This document shows positions 32,766-44,843 of a stretch of 64,000 nucleotides of DNA, one piece after another. Position numbers and translations under genes: made by a program. Position 1 is the first letter of the stretch, and every line of letters starts with the position of its first letter. Source of the stretch: Paraphaeosphaeria minitans (taxonomy: Eukaryota > Ascomycota > Dothideomycetes > Pleosporales > Didymosphaeriaceae); contig WJXW01000012.1 in NCBI GenBank assembly GCA_015832175.1, forward strand, positions 826,001 to 890,000. The letters run 5' to 3'. Under the pieces are notes generated by a model. The model saw nothing but the letters and a program-made list of their open reading frames with translations, was not told the origin of the DNA and did no database searches.

Positions 32766-34183
32766 TCATTTTTGACCATCAACAACCTTGACGAGGTATT
32801 GCCGTAGCAGCGATTCCGTACTCCTCGGATCCTTCCTCTCCTCCGCATCGGTCCAATGGCGGTAGAACTCCAATGCTACCTCGACCGCAATCAGAGCAAT
32901 GATAGCCCATTCGAGCCTCAGCCCGTGCTTCTCGCTGAGCGATTCCCGCAAAACACTTGCGATCTCCTGCGCGAAACCGATCTTCTCGTTCAGCACTTTG
33001 ATGCGTACGCCCACGTCCAATGCGCGGCCCACTTGATCGTAGTATTCTCCGAGACCTAGCTCATGTCGACTGTCCCAGAAGATATCCGGCATGGAGTCGG
33101 TGAGCTCCGAGTACAAGTTGAGCTGTGCGCGTATGTTCAGCAGCTCGCCTGTCTTGCGGAGGATGAAGGAGCGTGTGAAGGGGACATCATTCCTGCCCAG
33201 TGTCTTCGTATCGCCCTTGGCCAGCATGATGGGGATCTCGCGTGTCGAGTGCTGGTAGTCGCTCAGCAGTGTTTCCAGAATAGCGAGTTTGGTAGAGCGA
33301 GCAAGCCCAGACGAGAAAGCGATCTTGGCAAGGACGGTGTCGATTTCGTGGCGTTGCTCCGTCTCGTCCGTACCGGTTTCCCTGGGCGCATCGTTGCTGC
33401 CGTGCTCCGCCTTTGTACCCAGAATAATCGTGTCACCAACAACCTCGCTAGATTCCCTTCTCGAATCTTCCAGGTATTCTAAATCCTCCGTCTCTAGCAG
33501 ATCAAGATGCGAGCCCTCCGCTGCTGCGGGTAGCACCCGATTGACCAGATGCAGAGCCTCACGTTCCCTCACATTCCAAGTGACCATTGTCCCAGAGGGG
33601 AAGATGAAGATATCCCCTTCTTGCGTGTCCTTCACTTCGTCAGGTCGATCGCGCGTTCGGACATGGATGACTTGTGGGTAGAGGCCGGTCTGTAGAGGAT
33701 CGAGTTCGTAACCTTGGGCTTCGACTAAGCGGGCAGCCGTGGAGATGTTGTAGGTTTCCGCTGCGCAATAGGCAGTAACTGTCTGCATGCATTGTCAGGT
33801 CGCCGTTTCGATTCCCTTTTTATGATAATGCCTACCTTTGTGTCTACTTCCGGGTCCACGAAGCGCTTGCTGCCCCGGCCCTTCACAAAGCCCTGTCTCG
33901 ACCGTTGCGCTTCAACAGCAACTCGCCGGAGCGACGACGTCTTGCCAGCATGCTTCTCTGACCCCTTCTTATTCCCTTTGTTTGTTTCTACACTGCTTTC
34001 TTCCTTTGGAAACATTTCCGCTTCCGAGACTTGCTTCTGGGCAAAGTCGATCTTTTTGTGCGCCATCGCGGTCGATTGGAAGCATCGCATCGAAGGCCAT
34101 GCTGGTTTCGGTGTCAATTGGTAGGATGTACGGGGTAGGAGAGTGCGAGACGCGGAGACGATGCTCTTTGTTAGGTAAATCAT
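32766..34183 (-). CDS. MRX10: Mitochondrial DUF155 protein (RMND1/Mrx10-like)
   Basis: Exons 34183-33836 and 33782-32766, 454 aa, phase 0. The N terminus (MIYLTKSIVSASRTLLPRTS) is a good mitochondrial presequence, followed by a basic/charged linker with SRQGFVKGRGSKRFVDPEVD. The DUF155 region begins VTAYCAAETYNISTAARLVEAQG and includes GDIFIFPSGTMVTWNV, RSTKLAILETLLSDY and DSMPDIFWD. It ends in a C-terminal hydrophobic helix, LRLEWAIIALIAVEVALEFY. Human RMND1 and yeast Mrx10 are inner-membrane proteins linked to mitochondrial translation. The internal Met at 33788 belongs to the intron and is not a start. Confidence 0.87.
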
Positions 34184-35421
34184 CACATTGCTGGGATAAA
34201 TAGAAGAGACAAGAGTTTGGAAGTATTCAAGTGTAGCTTTGCCAAGTCTAGCTTATGTAACATTGAAGCAATACTGTACCGTAGTCGCGTCCCTTTCCGC
34301 ACTCTCGACAACACCCGCATCGGATGCTCTTAGATAACACGAAATGGAACTCTCGACTTTCCTTACAATTACTTGTACCAGGCAGCGTGCATTTAAGTTA
34401 CTCATAAACTGGGCCTTGATCAGCATCGCTATTACGATACAATCTGTTATCAACCTTGAAACCAGACCGTGGAAAGAGATACCGTAGGTAGTTCAGTATC
34501 CGGAGTCTTCAAGCATTTGATTGTGTAAGATGCGATCAGGTTGGGCTTTATGGCACTACAGTCGGCCATCGTGTCAATACGCAGGGCAGCTATCAGCTTT
34601 GCGCACAAGATCGTTCGGCACGTCAAATGTCGTCTCATATACGCCAGGACAACCCACTTCCAAGATGCATGTGGATGCTGTGTATGTAACGCTTGTATTC
34701 GCACGAGAGGCCACGCGACGTTCACGTACGCACAGTAACTTACCCCGATATGGGATTATCAGCGCATCCTGTCTTAACTCACTCTAATATACATTTGTAA
34801 ACTTGTGGGATAATAGTTCAGTCTGGATATCCACAGTAGGGTCCGCTGTAAGGATTCCCATCTTTGTTGTCTGCCACTGTGTACATATGAAAGAGTCCCT
34901 ATTCGCGTGGCAGGCTGAGAACCCATCAGCCTAAACGAGCTCTACTTTCAACAAATAATTGAAACCACAACATACGGTAATGTCCGCAAAAGATGCAGGA
35001 AGATACTGATGCAAGCGGAAGAGGTGTATAGCAATGTTCTCCGCATGATTGAAAATTGCAATGCAGAGTAAAGTGAAGCATTTGAAGGTCGAGGTCGTTC
35101 ATTCGAGATCAGTATCTGCCGCGGGTCGTACAAATTGGCATGTCGGGTGTAACCCCTATCTACTAGCGGTAAGACATTCTACGTAGCGATTTCTAGACGC
35201 AGCTCAAGAGAGCGCTGACACAGGTGAGTCGCGGAGCCGTAATTATCACGCTTGCCAATTAGTAACGAGCTTGTATCCCTGTACCTACCTACCTACAGCC
35301 CCCAATAGCATGTGGAGAGCATGCTGTGATCGCGCACCCCAGCTTGACCCCCGCCTGCATACCTGCCTCTGCCAACGATCGCAATAGCAGAATCTCCTGT
35401 GGATGCGACATAGACGTTGCA
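34184..35421. other. Intergenic, AT-richer than surroundings
   Basis: 1.2 kb of promoter and spacer upstream of MRX10 and the dead monooxygenase gene. No convincing gene; a CCTAC repeat occurs at 35280-35296. Confidence 0.5.
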
Positions 35422-37394
35422 ATGTCAGACACTCTTAGCACGGAGCACTTTGAACTGGTCGTCATCGAGGCAGGTATGTATAGCCTCAATTGCTGGCTAT
35501 GATACGTGCACCCCGGAAGGACTTGAGTCACTGAAAACATCTAGGCTTATATGGCATTACAGCAGCTGCTACGTACCATAACCTACATCCGGAGGCCGAG
35601 CTCCTCGTCGTAGGGTCAACTCCCTCTATTGGTGGATCATGTCCCTTCAGCGCACGTTTCCAGGACTGAAGACCAACAACCTCTTCGGCACGTACCAAGT
35701 TCCCGACTTCCCAATGGATGAGGCCCGATTCGGGGTCAAAAAAGGGGAGCACGTCCCTGCTAAAAAGGTGTTTGAGTATTTGCAGGCTCTCGTCAAGGAC
35801 AGAGGTCTCCAACAACACATACAATACATCACAAAAGTGAGCAAACCAGCGTGTACAAAGTGGATGTGCCTTGCAAAAGCACAGGCGCTGAGACATACAC
35901 CACCCTCTTAACTCACACTGACTTCGTATCCGTACCTAAGGTGAGGGTAGTAGAGCAGGTCAGAGAAGGCTGGAAATTGCACGTCAGCATCAGCAACTCG
36001 AATGCCACAGAAGTAGCTGCCGTTATCTATGCATCAAAATTGATTGTCGCTGTCGGGCTGACGAACCAGGCGTCGATGCCTCGCTACCCAACATCGCCTG
36101 ATTTCGAATCCATTGTCACACACTCGAGTGGATTCGCAAGCCAGTTTTCCGAAATCATGAAGGAAGGCACGCATACACTGGTAGTAGGAGGCGGCAAGTC
36201 TGCATGGGATATCGCCTACGCATGCGCCACGCAGCCCAACTCAACAGCGACATTGCTCATACGTTCCTCGGGAAACGGCCCAAGCTGGATGGCACCGTCT
36301 CACGTCACGCTGCTGGGCCTTTGGCTCGAGAAGCTCGTATTCACTCGTTTCTTTGGATACATGTCGCCATGTCCCTGGGCGGAGATGTCCGGGTTCGAAG
36401 GTTGGCTCAGAGGCTTCTTCCACGGGACATGACTTGGGAAGAGGATCATGTCCATATTCTGGCAGATCTTGGGCGACGATGTCATACAACTCAATAAGCT
36501 CCATAATTATCCGGAGACGGAGAAGCTCCGGCCCTGGTGGGATGCATTTGAGGCAGGAAACGGCCTGAGTATCATGAACTATCCAACAAGCTGGTTCGAC
36601 TTGATGCGACAGGGAAAGATAAAGATTGTCATTGACGAGATCGAGCAATTTGGAAACAGGATCGATGTACAGGTCAAGAGTAGGGAGACAATCAAAGTCG
36701 ATGCTGTGGTGTGCGCAACCGGTTGGAAGACCGGAGGGGGCATCGAATTCAAATCCGAAGGCTTGCGATACCAGCTTGGGCTAGGTACCCACGGCCAAGG
36801 CACCAAATGTTGAAGACCAAGCCCTCATCAAGCTAGTCACCAATGAGATCTACGAAAGATACCACTTCCTGAAGACCCGCGACACGAGCCGCGTACACCA
36901 TCCTGACTCTGCGCTACGTTTTACGGCAATTTCGCAATATGTACAGCAGCCATACCGCCTCCACCGGTTTTTGGTCCCCCCAGCCTTCCTCGAGCAGCGC
37001 TCAATCGGCTTCGCAGGTGCGGTTTCATGTCTTTGGAAACACAACCTGCGCATACCTTCAAGGGCTGTGGTTGACGGCTCATTTAGACGGAACAGTTAAG
37101 CTTCCCCAGGCCAGTAGCGAGAAAATTAGACGTGAAGTGTATCGAGACACGCAATACTGCGCTCTACGACATGCGATGAGGTGTGGGGATGTTTACCCTG
37201 ATATGGTGTTTGATTCACTGCCGTACTTTGACGCACTGCTGCGGGACCTGGGATTGGAAGACAAGCGGAAGGGAACTGTGTTGGGATGTAAGCACTGGGT
37301 AGCTGAGTCTTTCCAGAGCTATGGGCCGAAGGACTACGAGGGTTTGGTCGATGAGTGGAAGAGGATGATGGCTTCAGAGGCTGGGGCGAAGTAG
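35422..37394 (+). pseudogene. Flavin-containing monooxygenase-like gene, inactivated
   Basis: Recognisable from end to end as a fungal FAD/NAD(P)H monooxygenase, with introns still readable (35474-35544; about 35836-35940). It carries several independent lesions. (1) The FAD loop reads VVIEAGLYGI, so the first glycine of GxGxxG is Glu. (2) A frame change near 35638 separates IGG from LQRTFPGLKTNNLFGTYQ. (3) An in-frame TGA at 36430-36432 sits where the family has Trp, between GWLRGFFHGT and LGKRIMSIFWQ. (4) A frame change near 36805 comes before EDQALIKLVTNEIYERY. (5) Another near 37035 separates RLHRFLVPPAFLEQRSIGFAG from TTCAYLQGLWLTAHLDG. The NADPH loop (TLVVGGGKSAWDIAY) is intact. Sequencing error alone is unlikely to explain five lesions. 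Confidence 0.85.
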
Positions 37395-38570
37395 ACGGAC
37401 TAGCCATGCTGTGTTATGTTACGCGAATAAAAGCGTCTTCGGGATTTAAAAAGCATCTTTGAACATGGACAGCAATAAGAAGATGTCATGGGCTAGCACG
37501 AAGTCCTTATAAAGGAGGCACGGATTGTCAGAACAATTCTGATTGATCTGATAACTCAACAGAGCCGAAGCAAAAAGACAACATGTTGCTCAGTGTGCGG
37601 TTCGAACGCACGCGGGTTTCCCCAGTAGAGATTTAAGTAACTTAAATCTACCGCCTTAGACCACTAGAAATCTACGTTAGAATCAGACGCAACTATCACA
37701 GGACAAAGCGAACTAACCTCGGCCAACTGAGCGTGCGCACCGGTCCAATGGACCAAACCGTGGTGGTTATGCTTTATCGAATAATTAAAATTTCTGCAAC
37801 AAATAATTTATATAGAGAAAAAAGATTCGCTGCCTAACATAGTTGCTTGCGCGAAACTGAGCTTTGTCCAGTAAGTCAATAGGCGGGGTCATCCTCCACA
37901 GCCCCGCATCAGATCTAGCCGCTATGCAGCTCTTTACCAAGCACTTGCACTAATTTAGCCGCCCTCAGCGCTCGCGCTCGGCCGCGAACACGCGTGGACA
38001 CAAGTAGAGCAGGAGAGCAGCACGCAGAGTATCATATCTGTAAGCGATGTAAAATCAGTCAATTCTCGGATAGGCGGTAAGGTGATTCACATGTTCGGCA
38101 ACCAGTCCGTGTTCAAACACGACGCAGTGCGACATGAATACCTACCTACTCCTCGGCTGCTCTTGGTCAGGAATAAGTGAGAGCACCACATGTGCTGCCA
38201 CGGACTATTTTCGAAGACAAGAGCGCACTAGCATAGACTAACATTCAGCTAGAAGGCATGGAAGAGTTTGCAGAGCACTGAGCTGGACGAAAAGGCTTTG
38301 TATACGGTACTAAAGAACATCAGATTCAGCCAGTCTACACATGCGGCCACTCGCTTCAGGCGTGTCTGATGTTGATGATGGCGCCCGCAAGGTCTACAAT
38401 AGAGGAGGTCCAGGGCGACCCTCACGCAGTGAGAAGATCGGGCATCAATTTTAAGAGGACAAAGCAGGCCCAATCAGCGCTCTCAGCACTTCCTTATATG
38501 CGAAATTGGTGCCATGCTTATTCCAATCCAAGCATGAAAAGATCATATTCCGGCACCTCCGCCCAGCCCC
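37395..38570. other. AT-rich intergenic region with tRNA-like relic
   Basis: 1.2 kb between the dead monooxygenase and the transporter gene. Contains the degenerate tRNA-like sequence described separately; otherwise no coding signal. Confidence 0.5.
37587..37680 (-). pseudogene. Degenerate tRNA-Leu-like sequence
   Basis: On the minus strand, a perfect T-arm (GTGCG-TTCGAAC-CGCAC), a long variable arm (GGGG-AAA-CCCG), a D-loop AGTGGTCTAAGG and an anticodon stem GTAGA/TCTAC around a TAA-type loop with a short intron-like insert all resemble tRNA-Leu(TAA). A T-run follows downstream. The 5' acceptor half does not pair with the 3' half ACTGAGC, so a functional tRNA is doubtful. Confidence 0.45.
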
Positions 38571-40437
38571 TCAGACCTTCCTTTCGCTAACAACGTTCTC
38601 TTCTCTTTCAACAACAACCTTCTCCACCGCCTCACTCGCTCTGATGTTCTTCTCCGCACCCTCGAACACTGCACACATATTAGCGTTTTCCCTTCACCAA
38701 CTCACGACATCCACTTACAGAAGGCAAGTTCCTCAAGCGTACGATTAGCCGTTTCAGGGAACAGGAACCACACAAAGAAAACCTCGTACGTAAGCCATGC
38801 GACGTACACGATGAGCCACTTCCACGCGATGTTCTCGAGACCGATAGGATTGACAAAGGTGGTGAAGAAACCTGCGAGGCGCCCGAAGAGCTGGAAGACG
38901 GCGATACCGCGGGAGCGCTCCATGTAGGGCCATACTTCGACCATGTAGGCTGTCTATATCAGCACAGTTGTTCTGCATCATACTTCATTCTTTGCATAGA
39001 CGGGCGAACTTACTGTAAGTCAAAGCATTGAAGCCGATGTTATAGCACGGCTGGTATGCGAAGATGAAGAACGCACTCGCAGCGCTAGCAGCTCCGTTGT
39101 GTCCCTTTGCCTTGTCGGCCGTGACGGCGTACTTGAAGGCGATGGTCCAGCCGGTGTACACCACGAGCAGAGACAACGTGCAAATCATGTACAGTGTACG
39201 GCGCTTGAAGCGCGTGACGACGAGGGCGACCACACCGCCCGTGACGAGGGACCACGCGGCGTAGCCAACGTTGAGCTTCTGCTTCGTGAGCGAGTCTTTG
39301 ATGCCGATCATCTTCATGAGGTCGCCGAAGTAGTATCTATCCGCCTATCGTAAGCCTACAACGAGAGAGAAAGGCGCGGGAAGTGGCTTACGAGATGAGC
39401 GTATTACCAGACCACTGCGTAAATAGACCTAAGTTAGCTGTGATAAGTGTACGTCTCCGCATCCCACTTGTAGCCAACAGATCCATCCATCCCCTCTTTT
39501 TGGCCTCGCTCTCTAGCTCAATTGTCGCGCGAATCTGCGCAATCTCACCCTTCACGAATTCACTCTCCGCGTTCCCTTCAGCATGGTACTTTACAAGGAT
39601 GGCCTCTGCCTCCTCAACGCGGTCATGGCTAATGAGCCAGCGTGGGCTCTCTGGGAGGAAAAGCACGAATGCACATTGAAGCAGTGAGGGCACGAGCTGG
39701 AGGAGCGAAGGGACGCGCCAGCCCCAGTCGTTAGGGATGCTGTTGGTGCCGAATACGATGCCGGCAGCGATGATCTGGCCGACGAAGTACGAGACGTTGA
39801 AGAGGGAGGTAAGGACGGGGCGTTCTTTTGGGTAACCGAGTTCTCCAATAAGGGAGGAGCCAGCGACAATGCAGGCAGGGATGCCGAAACCGAGGATGAG
39901 TCGAGCGAAGATATACATGGTGACTGTCGATAAGACACCTCCGTTAGCTTCTCGCAGACGATTTCGAGGTGGAATCTACGCTGTACGTACCGTTCTGTGA
40001 GAAACCCTGGATGAGAGCCCCGATGATCATGATGATGGAGCCGACCATAATGGAGCCACGACGTCCGACCCAATTATCCACCATGGGAATAAAAGGAAGC
40101 GAGAGGATAGCACCAAGGGAGTACGCCGCGCCGATGATGCCCTTGAGCGAGCCCTGCGGGTTTCCGAAATCTGACCGTGTCAACGTGGGCTGGATGTCAA
40201 AATGATCGTGCCCATCTTACAATCAATCCATGAGGGAACAATCTGCAAGGCGTTGATAAGTTGCGAATCAAATCCAGAAGTGATCTCAATGCCAATAGCA
40301 GCTGGCACAAGTAGCAGGTAAAGATTCCTCAAGTGCGGCTTGCGAACCCACGAGACGGTATCTTCTGCGACAAGACGCGTGAGGACCGGATCTGCTGTCT
40401 GCCCTTTGGCCTTGCTGCTTCCTCTGGTGATACCCAT
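38571..40437 (-). CDS. MFS sugar transporter
   Basis: Plasma-membrane sugar/H+ symporter family, 12 membrane segments. Six exons: 40437-40221, 40170-39991, 39923-39392, 39336-39014, 38949-38719 and 38668-38571, summing to 527 codons (526 aa). Family signatures are intact: SGFDSQLINALQIV in helix 1, DNWVGRRGSIMVGS after helix 2 (GR[RK]), ARLILGFGIPACIV, LPESPRWLISHDR (PESPR), LTYTYMVEVWPYMERSRGIA (the PYxxRSRG motif) and LFPETANRTLEEL (PETxxxxLEE). The style is that of the lactose/hexose permease group; substrate not determined. The start ATG is at 40437; the open frame upstream has no ATG. It is downstream of, and convergent with, the dead monooxygenase gene. Confidence 0.92.
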
Positions 40438-41399
40438 TTTTGTGTCTTGCTCTGGCGACAATAAAGTAGCGAAGGTATTACGGCCCACGACACTGTCTGG
40501 GATACCTGCGTTACCTTATATCCCCGTGCACCACGCTTCAACATTCCTTGCATCACGTAAAATATGCCTCCACTCTAGCCACGCAGGCCTCATTCGCAGT
40601 ATACTGCACGATCCACAACCACTTCGTGCAGAGTACACGACAGGCATTTTTATATTGCGCGTTAGTGGTGCGGCATTTCCATCCAATGAGTCGCTTGGCG
40701 GGCCGCTGCACCGCATCCTGGTCGCTACTATATTCCGGAGCGTAGCGAAGCGTAGCAAAGCATTGCCGGTAACAAGGGGCCGCAACGATCAGCTGAGTGC
40801 TTATTGCAGCCGCACCAAAGCTTGTCTGCTCTTGCCCTTCTTGGATGGCCCTGTCCTCCCGACTTCCGTACGGGTGGGCTATGTGGAGGACTTCCAGAAG
40901 ATGACTCCACTGGCCCATGGGGTGAGGTGTGACTTTACCCGGATCGACATTAGATTCTGCGAAGGTCTGCGTCTTCCTTCACGCACGAAAAGTGCTGGTG
41001 GAACGGAAACAAGATCAACTGTTGCCAAGGGAGGCATACGTGCAGCTTGCCGACTTATTGGGAGTCAAGGCTACGAAAGTCAGCAAGAAGGATAAGGATC
41101 TATCCATCGGTGGGATCGAGGCCAATTGGAGGAAGTGATGTGCCAGTCAATTAGAGGCCGCTTCAAGTTGGGCTTGCTTGTGTGATCTAGTTGTCCAGCT
41201 GTGCCGATATTGCGAGTAAGTCGTTCGGATCTCCCCATGGCCCACCCATACCCTGCACACGATCAGGCGCCGCTGATTCACTCATTGCCCGCGAGGGAGC
41301 CTGCGCAGAGTGGTGCAATGCATGGACAACAGTCCAGCCCAGATACCTTCGTTTTTGGGACCAAGCACGACGGAAATTCTGGTCACATTGTTCCTTTTG
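40438..41399. other. Intergenic region
   Basis: Transporter promoter and GPI1 3' flank. A 251-codon plus-strand frame starting around 40340 has no domain signal and overlaps the transporter's first exon, so it is treated as a shadow. Confidence 0.5.
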
Positions 41400-43668
41400 C
41401 TACTTACTACCTCTCTTCCCCACACCATTCGGCAAGCCTTTCCATAGCTTAAGATTATGGTTCGGTCGATCAAGGCCTGGAGATTCATGCCCGAAGAGCC
41501 GCAACCATAGCTCTGAAATTTCCATTCTATTAGCCGGCAGCATACTATACTGCAAACTGTATAAGTTGCGCCTGTGGATCGGAGGAACAGAGTCTCCATA
41601 GACAAGGCAGAGAAAGACGCTTGGCGAAAAGTAGTGTTTGCGTATGCGGTCGCCCAGCTCAAAGTACGACTGGAAAATCTGTCGAAAAGAGAGTGGTACA
41701 GACTGTATGAAGTTTAGCTTACGTAGTCACAATGCATGTAATTTTTTCACCTTCAAGAAAATGTACGAGGTGGACACGGCAGGTGATGTAGTACTCTGCA
41801 ACTGCATGCTTTTTGAGTCTTGCAGCACAAAACAGATGCCTCCTGCGTTCACGTCAGATCAAGCGTAACCTTCAACGAGGTGCCAACATACCAGGTAATC
41901 GTCTCGAGTCCTTGATTCGAAGAGTGATTGCAAATAGTGGAAAGTGATTAAGGCACGCCAAACCTATTTCCAGAATTGCCTTCAGACCAATAACACCCAC
42001 TCTTGCGGATGCGAATAGCAAGTAGAAGACAAGCACTGTAGGAAGCAGAAAGAAGAGCAGGGTGAAGAGAATCGTCCCCAGGAGTAGCTGGTCCAAGTCG
42101 TAATCACATGAATCAATTCGGTTTCGTAACACGTTCCGCTTCTTACCCCGGAACAGGTGGAAGAGCGACAAGAGGATAGTGAGCTGCCAGTGAAAAATCC
42201 GAGCCGATGCAACGTAGAAGGAGTAAATATGCAACGTGAGCAGTGACGTTAGGTCGGAGAATAGAGAGATGGGCATAGTAGCACCCGCGAACGCGGAAAG
42301 CCCTACTAATCGAATGAACAAGGGAAGGTGAGGTTGCAAGACACCAATGCATCCTGGGTAAGTTAGTTTGAGTATGCATGGTAGTACGTAGTGCGCACCA
42401 GCCCAGTAATCGATTACCCAGATGAACAAATCACCTAAGAAGTCTGCAAGTTCTGTGTTGAGTTTCAAGCCACCAGGCCATTCTGAAAGCCAGACAATCA
42501 TGCGGCGCAGGCCTTGAATTGACCATTCATTAAAGACCATGTTGAATTGAGCTGCGACGAAGTGAGCATTGTCGAATATGAAAGAGCCTAAAGCGACTCC
42601 AATAATGACATCGTTGGCAACCAGCCACAGGCTGTTATAGAACCTGATGTACTCGGGATGGCTGTCGGTAATGCTTCCCCAGTTCTCTTTGCGCTTTCGC
42701 AGTGTCATGAATTGAATGGGCCAATAGCAAAGTTGCTGAAGACGTATGTCAATCTGTTGTGCTGTTGCAGATACATCCTTGAGAGCAGGACTGTTGATGG
42801 AGCGTGGTCGCCAATTCAGAGCTCGCAAGGCCAATTCACTAGTGACTCGTTGAGCCATCAAGACGAGGATGACTATTTGTGCGATGAAGGGGTACGTCCA
42901 CACCCACCATAGATGGCCGAGGCCAACGTAGATAAGATCCCATACAGCGTTGGCAGACTTGACCACCCGCTCGTTGACACTCTGCACTCGTTTCTTTCGT
43001 CGCCCGAAGACACCAATGTTCTTTTGCAGTACAGCGTTCAGCTCGAAGGAACAGTTGATCTGATCGACGAGCACGGGAAGCTGGAGCTCCTTTTGCGTTG
43101 CCGAATGTGTTATGACACTATGAAGCTCCAGCTTCTTCACTAGGTCTGCCTTCCTTCTGCGTACACTCTCCTCTTCCTCTTCAATGCCCTCGAAAGCAGG
43201 GTCCCATTTTCCACCTTCCACTTTGTCACCCAGTGCAAGCGTGATCGGGCTCAGGGATAGATATTGCATGTACTTGGGATGTGGTCGATCGTAGACGATG
43301 ACCTGCAGGGTCATGTGCGCATCGGCGGGGCAGTGTAGGCGTGGGAGACGGGTTCCAGGTTCGAAATAAGCAGTCAAGCGGAGTGGATCGAAGTGCTCCG
43401 GCGGTGCTTGAGGATTTATGCGTCCAAGAGCGCGCAATGACGAGTGATGGCAGAGCTTGAGAAGCTCCTGGATGTCATGAGGCTGATGGCGCAGCAGTGT
43501 GCCAACCTGCAGCGCATTCTCGACATCGGGCAAGCCCACGTCTTGCAGCACGGCTACAACGAACACATCAAGTTCCGAGTTTCGAAAGCCTACCAGCACA
43601 CCAGGTGCGGGCCCCTTGGGTGCCTCGGAGGGCCAGAATATGCGCATCAGGCCATTTGGTGTGACCAT
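41400..43668 (-). CDS. GPI1: GPI-GlcNAc transferase subunit Gpi1 (PIG-Q)
   Basis: ER subunit of the complex that starts GPI-anchor synthesis by adding GlcNAc to phosphatidylinositol. Exons 43668-41892, 41842-41751 and 41717-41400, total 728 aa. The first exon holds the cytosolic N-terminal part (GLMRIFWPSEAP, VLVGFRNSELDVFVV) and several membrane segments, including the conserved WLMGxPAGFKLN-like stretch (here WLSEWPGGLKLNTELADFLG). The spliced C terminus restores LPGGICF, SYIFLK and then LNFIQSVPLSFRQIFQSYF and DSVPPIHRRNLYSLQYSMLP, characteristic Gpi1 sequence that a single-ORF call would lose. A 92-aa gene ends only 24 bp upstream of its ATG. Confidence 0.94.
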
Positions 43669-43692
43669 GTCAACATAGTGTTTTCCCGCCCG

Positions 43693-44017
43693 TTAAAAGG
43701 ATCCGCGCCGCTTGAGCTGCTCGCGAGCAGAGATGCTACCGCCGGCTGCTCGAGGATGCTATAGGTCATCAGCGATTGCGCTTCCTTGAGTTCTACCGAC
43801 ATACCAAATTGACCTCGTGAGAGGCCAAGCGCTCAACGGGGAGCACTACAAGGAAAAAGAGCACCGACAGGACTGCGAAGCCCTGCGCCGTTCGCCACAC
43901 AACGCCGTGGTCCCAGGCGAAGATGGCAAGTTCGTAGAGACGGTTGACCAGGTCCCAGCGCGCAGTAGAGTAGCCAGCAACGAAGATGCCGAGCGTGAGG
44001 ATCGAGAAGGGGTGCAT
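43693..44017 (-). CDS. Small membrane protein, two exons, 92 aa
   Basis: Exon 1 44017-43805 (71 codons) and exon 2 43758-43693 (21 codons plus stop), phase 0. The 46-bp intron has donor GTATGT, a CTGATG branch-like motif and acceptor ATAG. It begins MHPFSILTLGIFVAGYSTARWDL, an uncleaved hydrophobic segment, and has a second membrane segment (GFAVLSVLFFLVVLPVERL), then a short basic tail (SAREQLKRRGSF). Without splicing the frame ends a few codons into the intron. The stop is 24 bp before the GPI1 start on the same strand, so the two transcripts must overlap or be read together. No family recognised. Confidence 0.68.
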
Positions 44018-44843
44018 CTACACCGAGCCGAGCCGCGGGGGAAATCCGAGGGCGAGGTCTGGGGTTAGGTGGGGCTACGTCAACAGACGCGCCGTATACG
44101 GTGCTCGGGGATCGAGGGTCGGCTTGGAAGGGTGAGGGAACTGGAGGTTGTTCTGCGCATCGTGTCGTATGCGCGACGAAATGGTCACCGTCGCGACCTT
44201 CACACGTACGTGGAGCCTCGCCTGGACCGTGGACGTTCGTTTGCGACGGAAGGAGCTACTCCCCACACGGTGTTAGCGCGCTTTCCCAATTGCTCGACGG
44301 CAACGTACTGGCCGTCGCATTTGACTGCGCATGGCTTCAGCTTGTTACTTTCCAGACTTGCTTCTCCATTCTCTCTCCAGACTTGCCTCTCCATTCTCTC
44401 TCCAGAAACTCATTCTCACTTTGATTTCTTCTCCTACAAGGCAACATCGACCGACGTTGTCACGAGATCAGATTGACCAATCAGCGTCCAGCACTCCTGG
44501 CTGCAATGATGATCTCCAGATGGGCACCCGCGGGAAGTCACTCGCCTCCGACAAACTACAGAAGTGGCTTCGGAGTCATCAGGCAAAGGTAAAGCCACGG
44601 CAAACGTGCACCATCATCGCCACTTGAAGCCTGACTCGCGCCCATGGTTGTGCTCGATCGGGCTAGCCGCGGCGTGGGACGCGAAACTTCCGCCTTGTCC
44701 ATCAACCAGCCGCTTCTTCTTCGCTCGACCCGAGCGCCAACAGTAAACACCTTTGCTGATTGTAGAGTAGACCGTTTGGCGGCCCAGCGGTCAATACCTC
44801 GTCCCTCTCAACTCCCTTTCATTCAGACTTCGCCGACAGCAGC
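44018..44843. other. Divergent upstream region with 25-bp tandem duplication
   Basis: 826 bp between the minus-strand 92-aa gene and the nucleoporin gene. It contains two near-identical copies of a 25-bp pyrimidine-rich unit (about 44354-44403) differing at one position. No further coding signal. Confidence 0.6.

Noticed and set aside
40340..41095. 251-codon plus-strand frame downstream of the monooxygenase relic
   Set aside because: Overlaps the transporter's first exon in antisense and shows no motif.
28458..43668. GAA1 and GPI1 considered as a GPI-anchor gene cluster
   Set aside because: They are about 11 kb apart with unrelated genes and a transporter between them; co-location looks coincidental.
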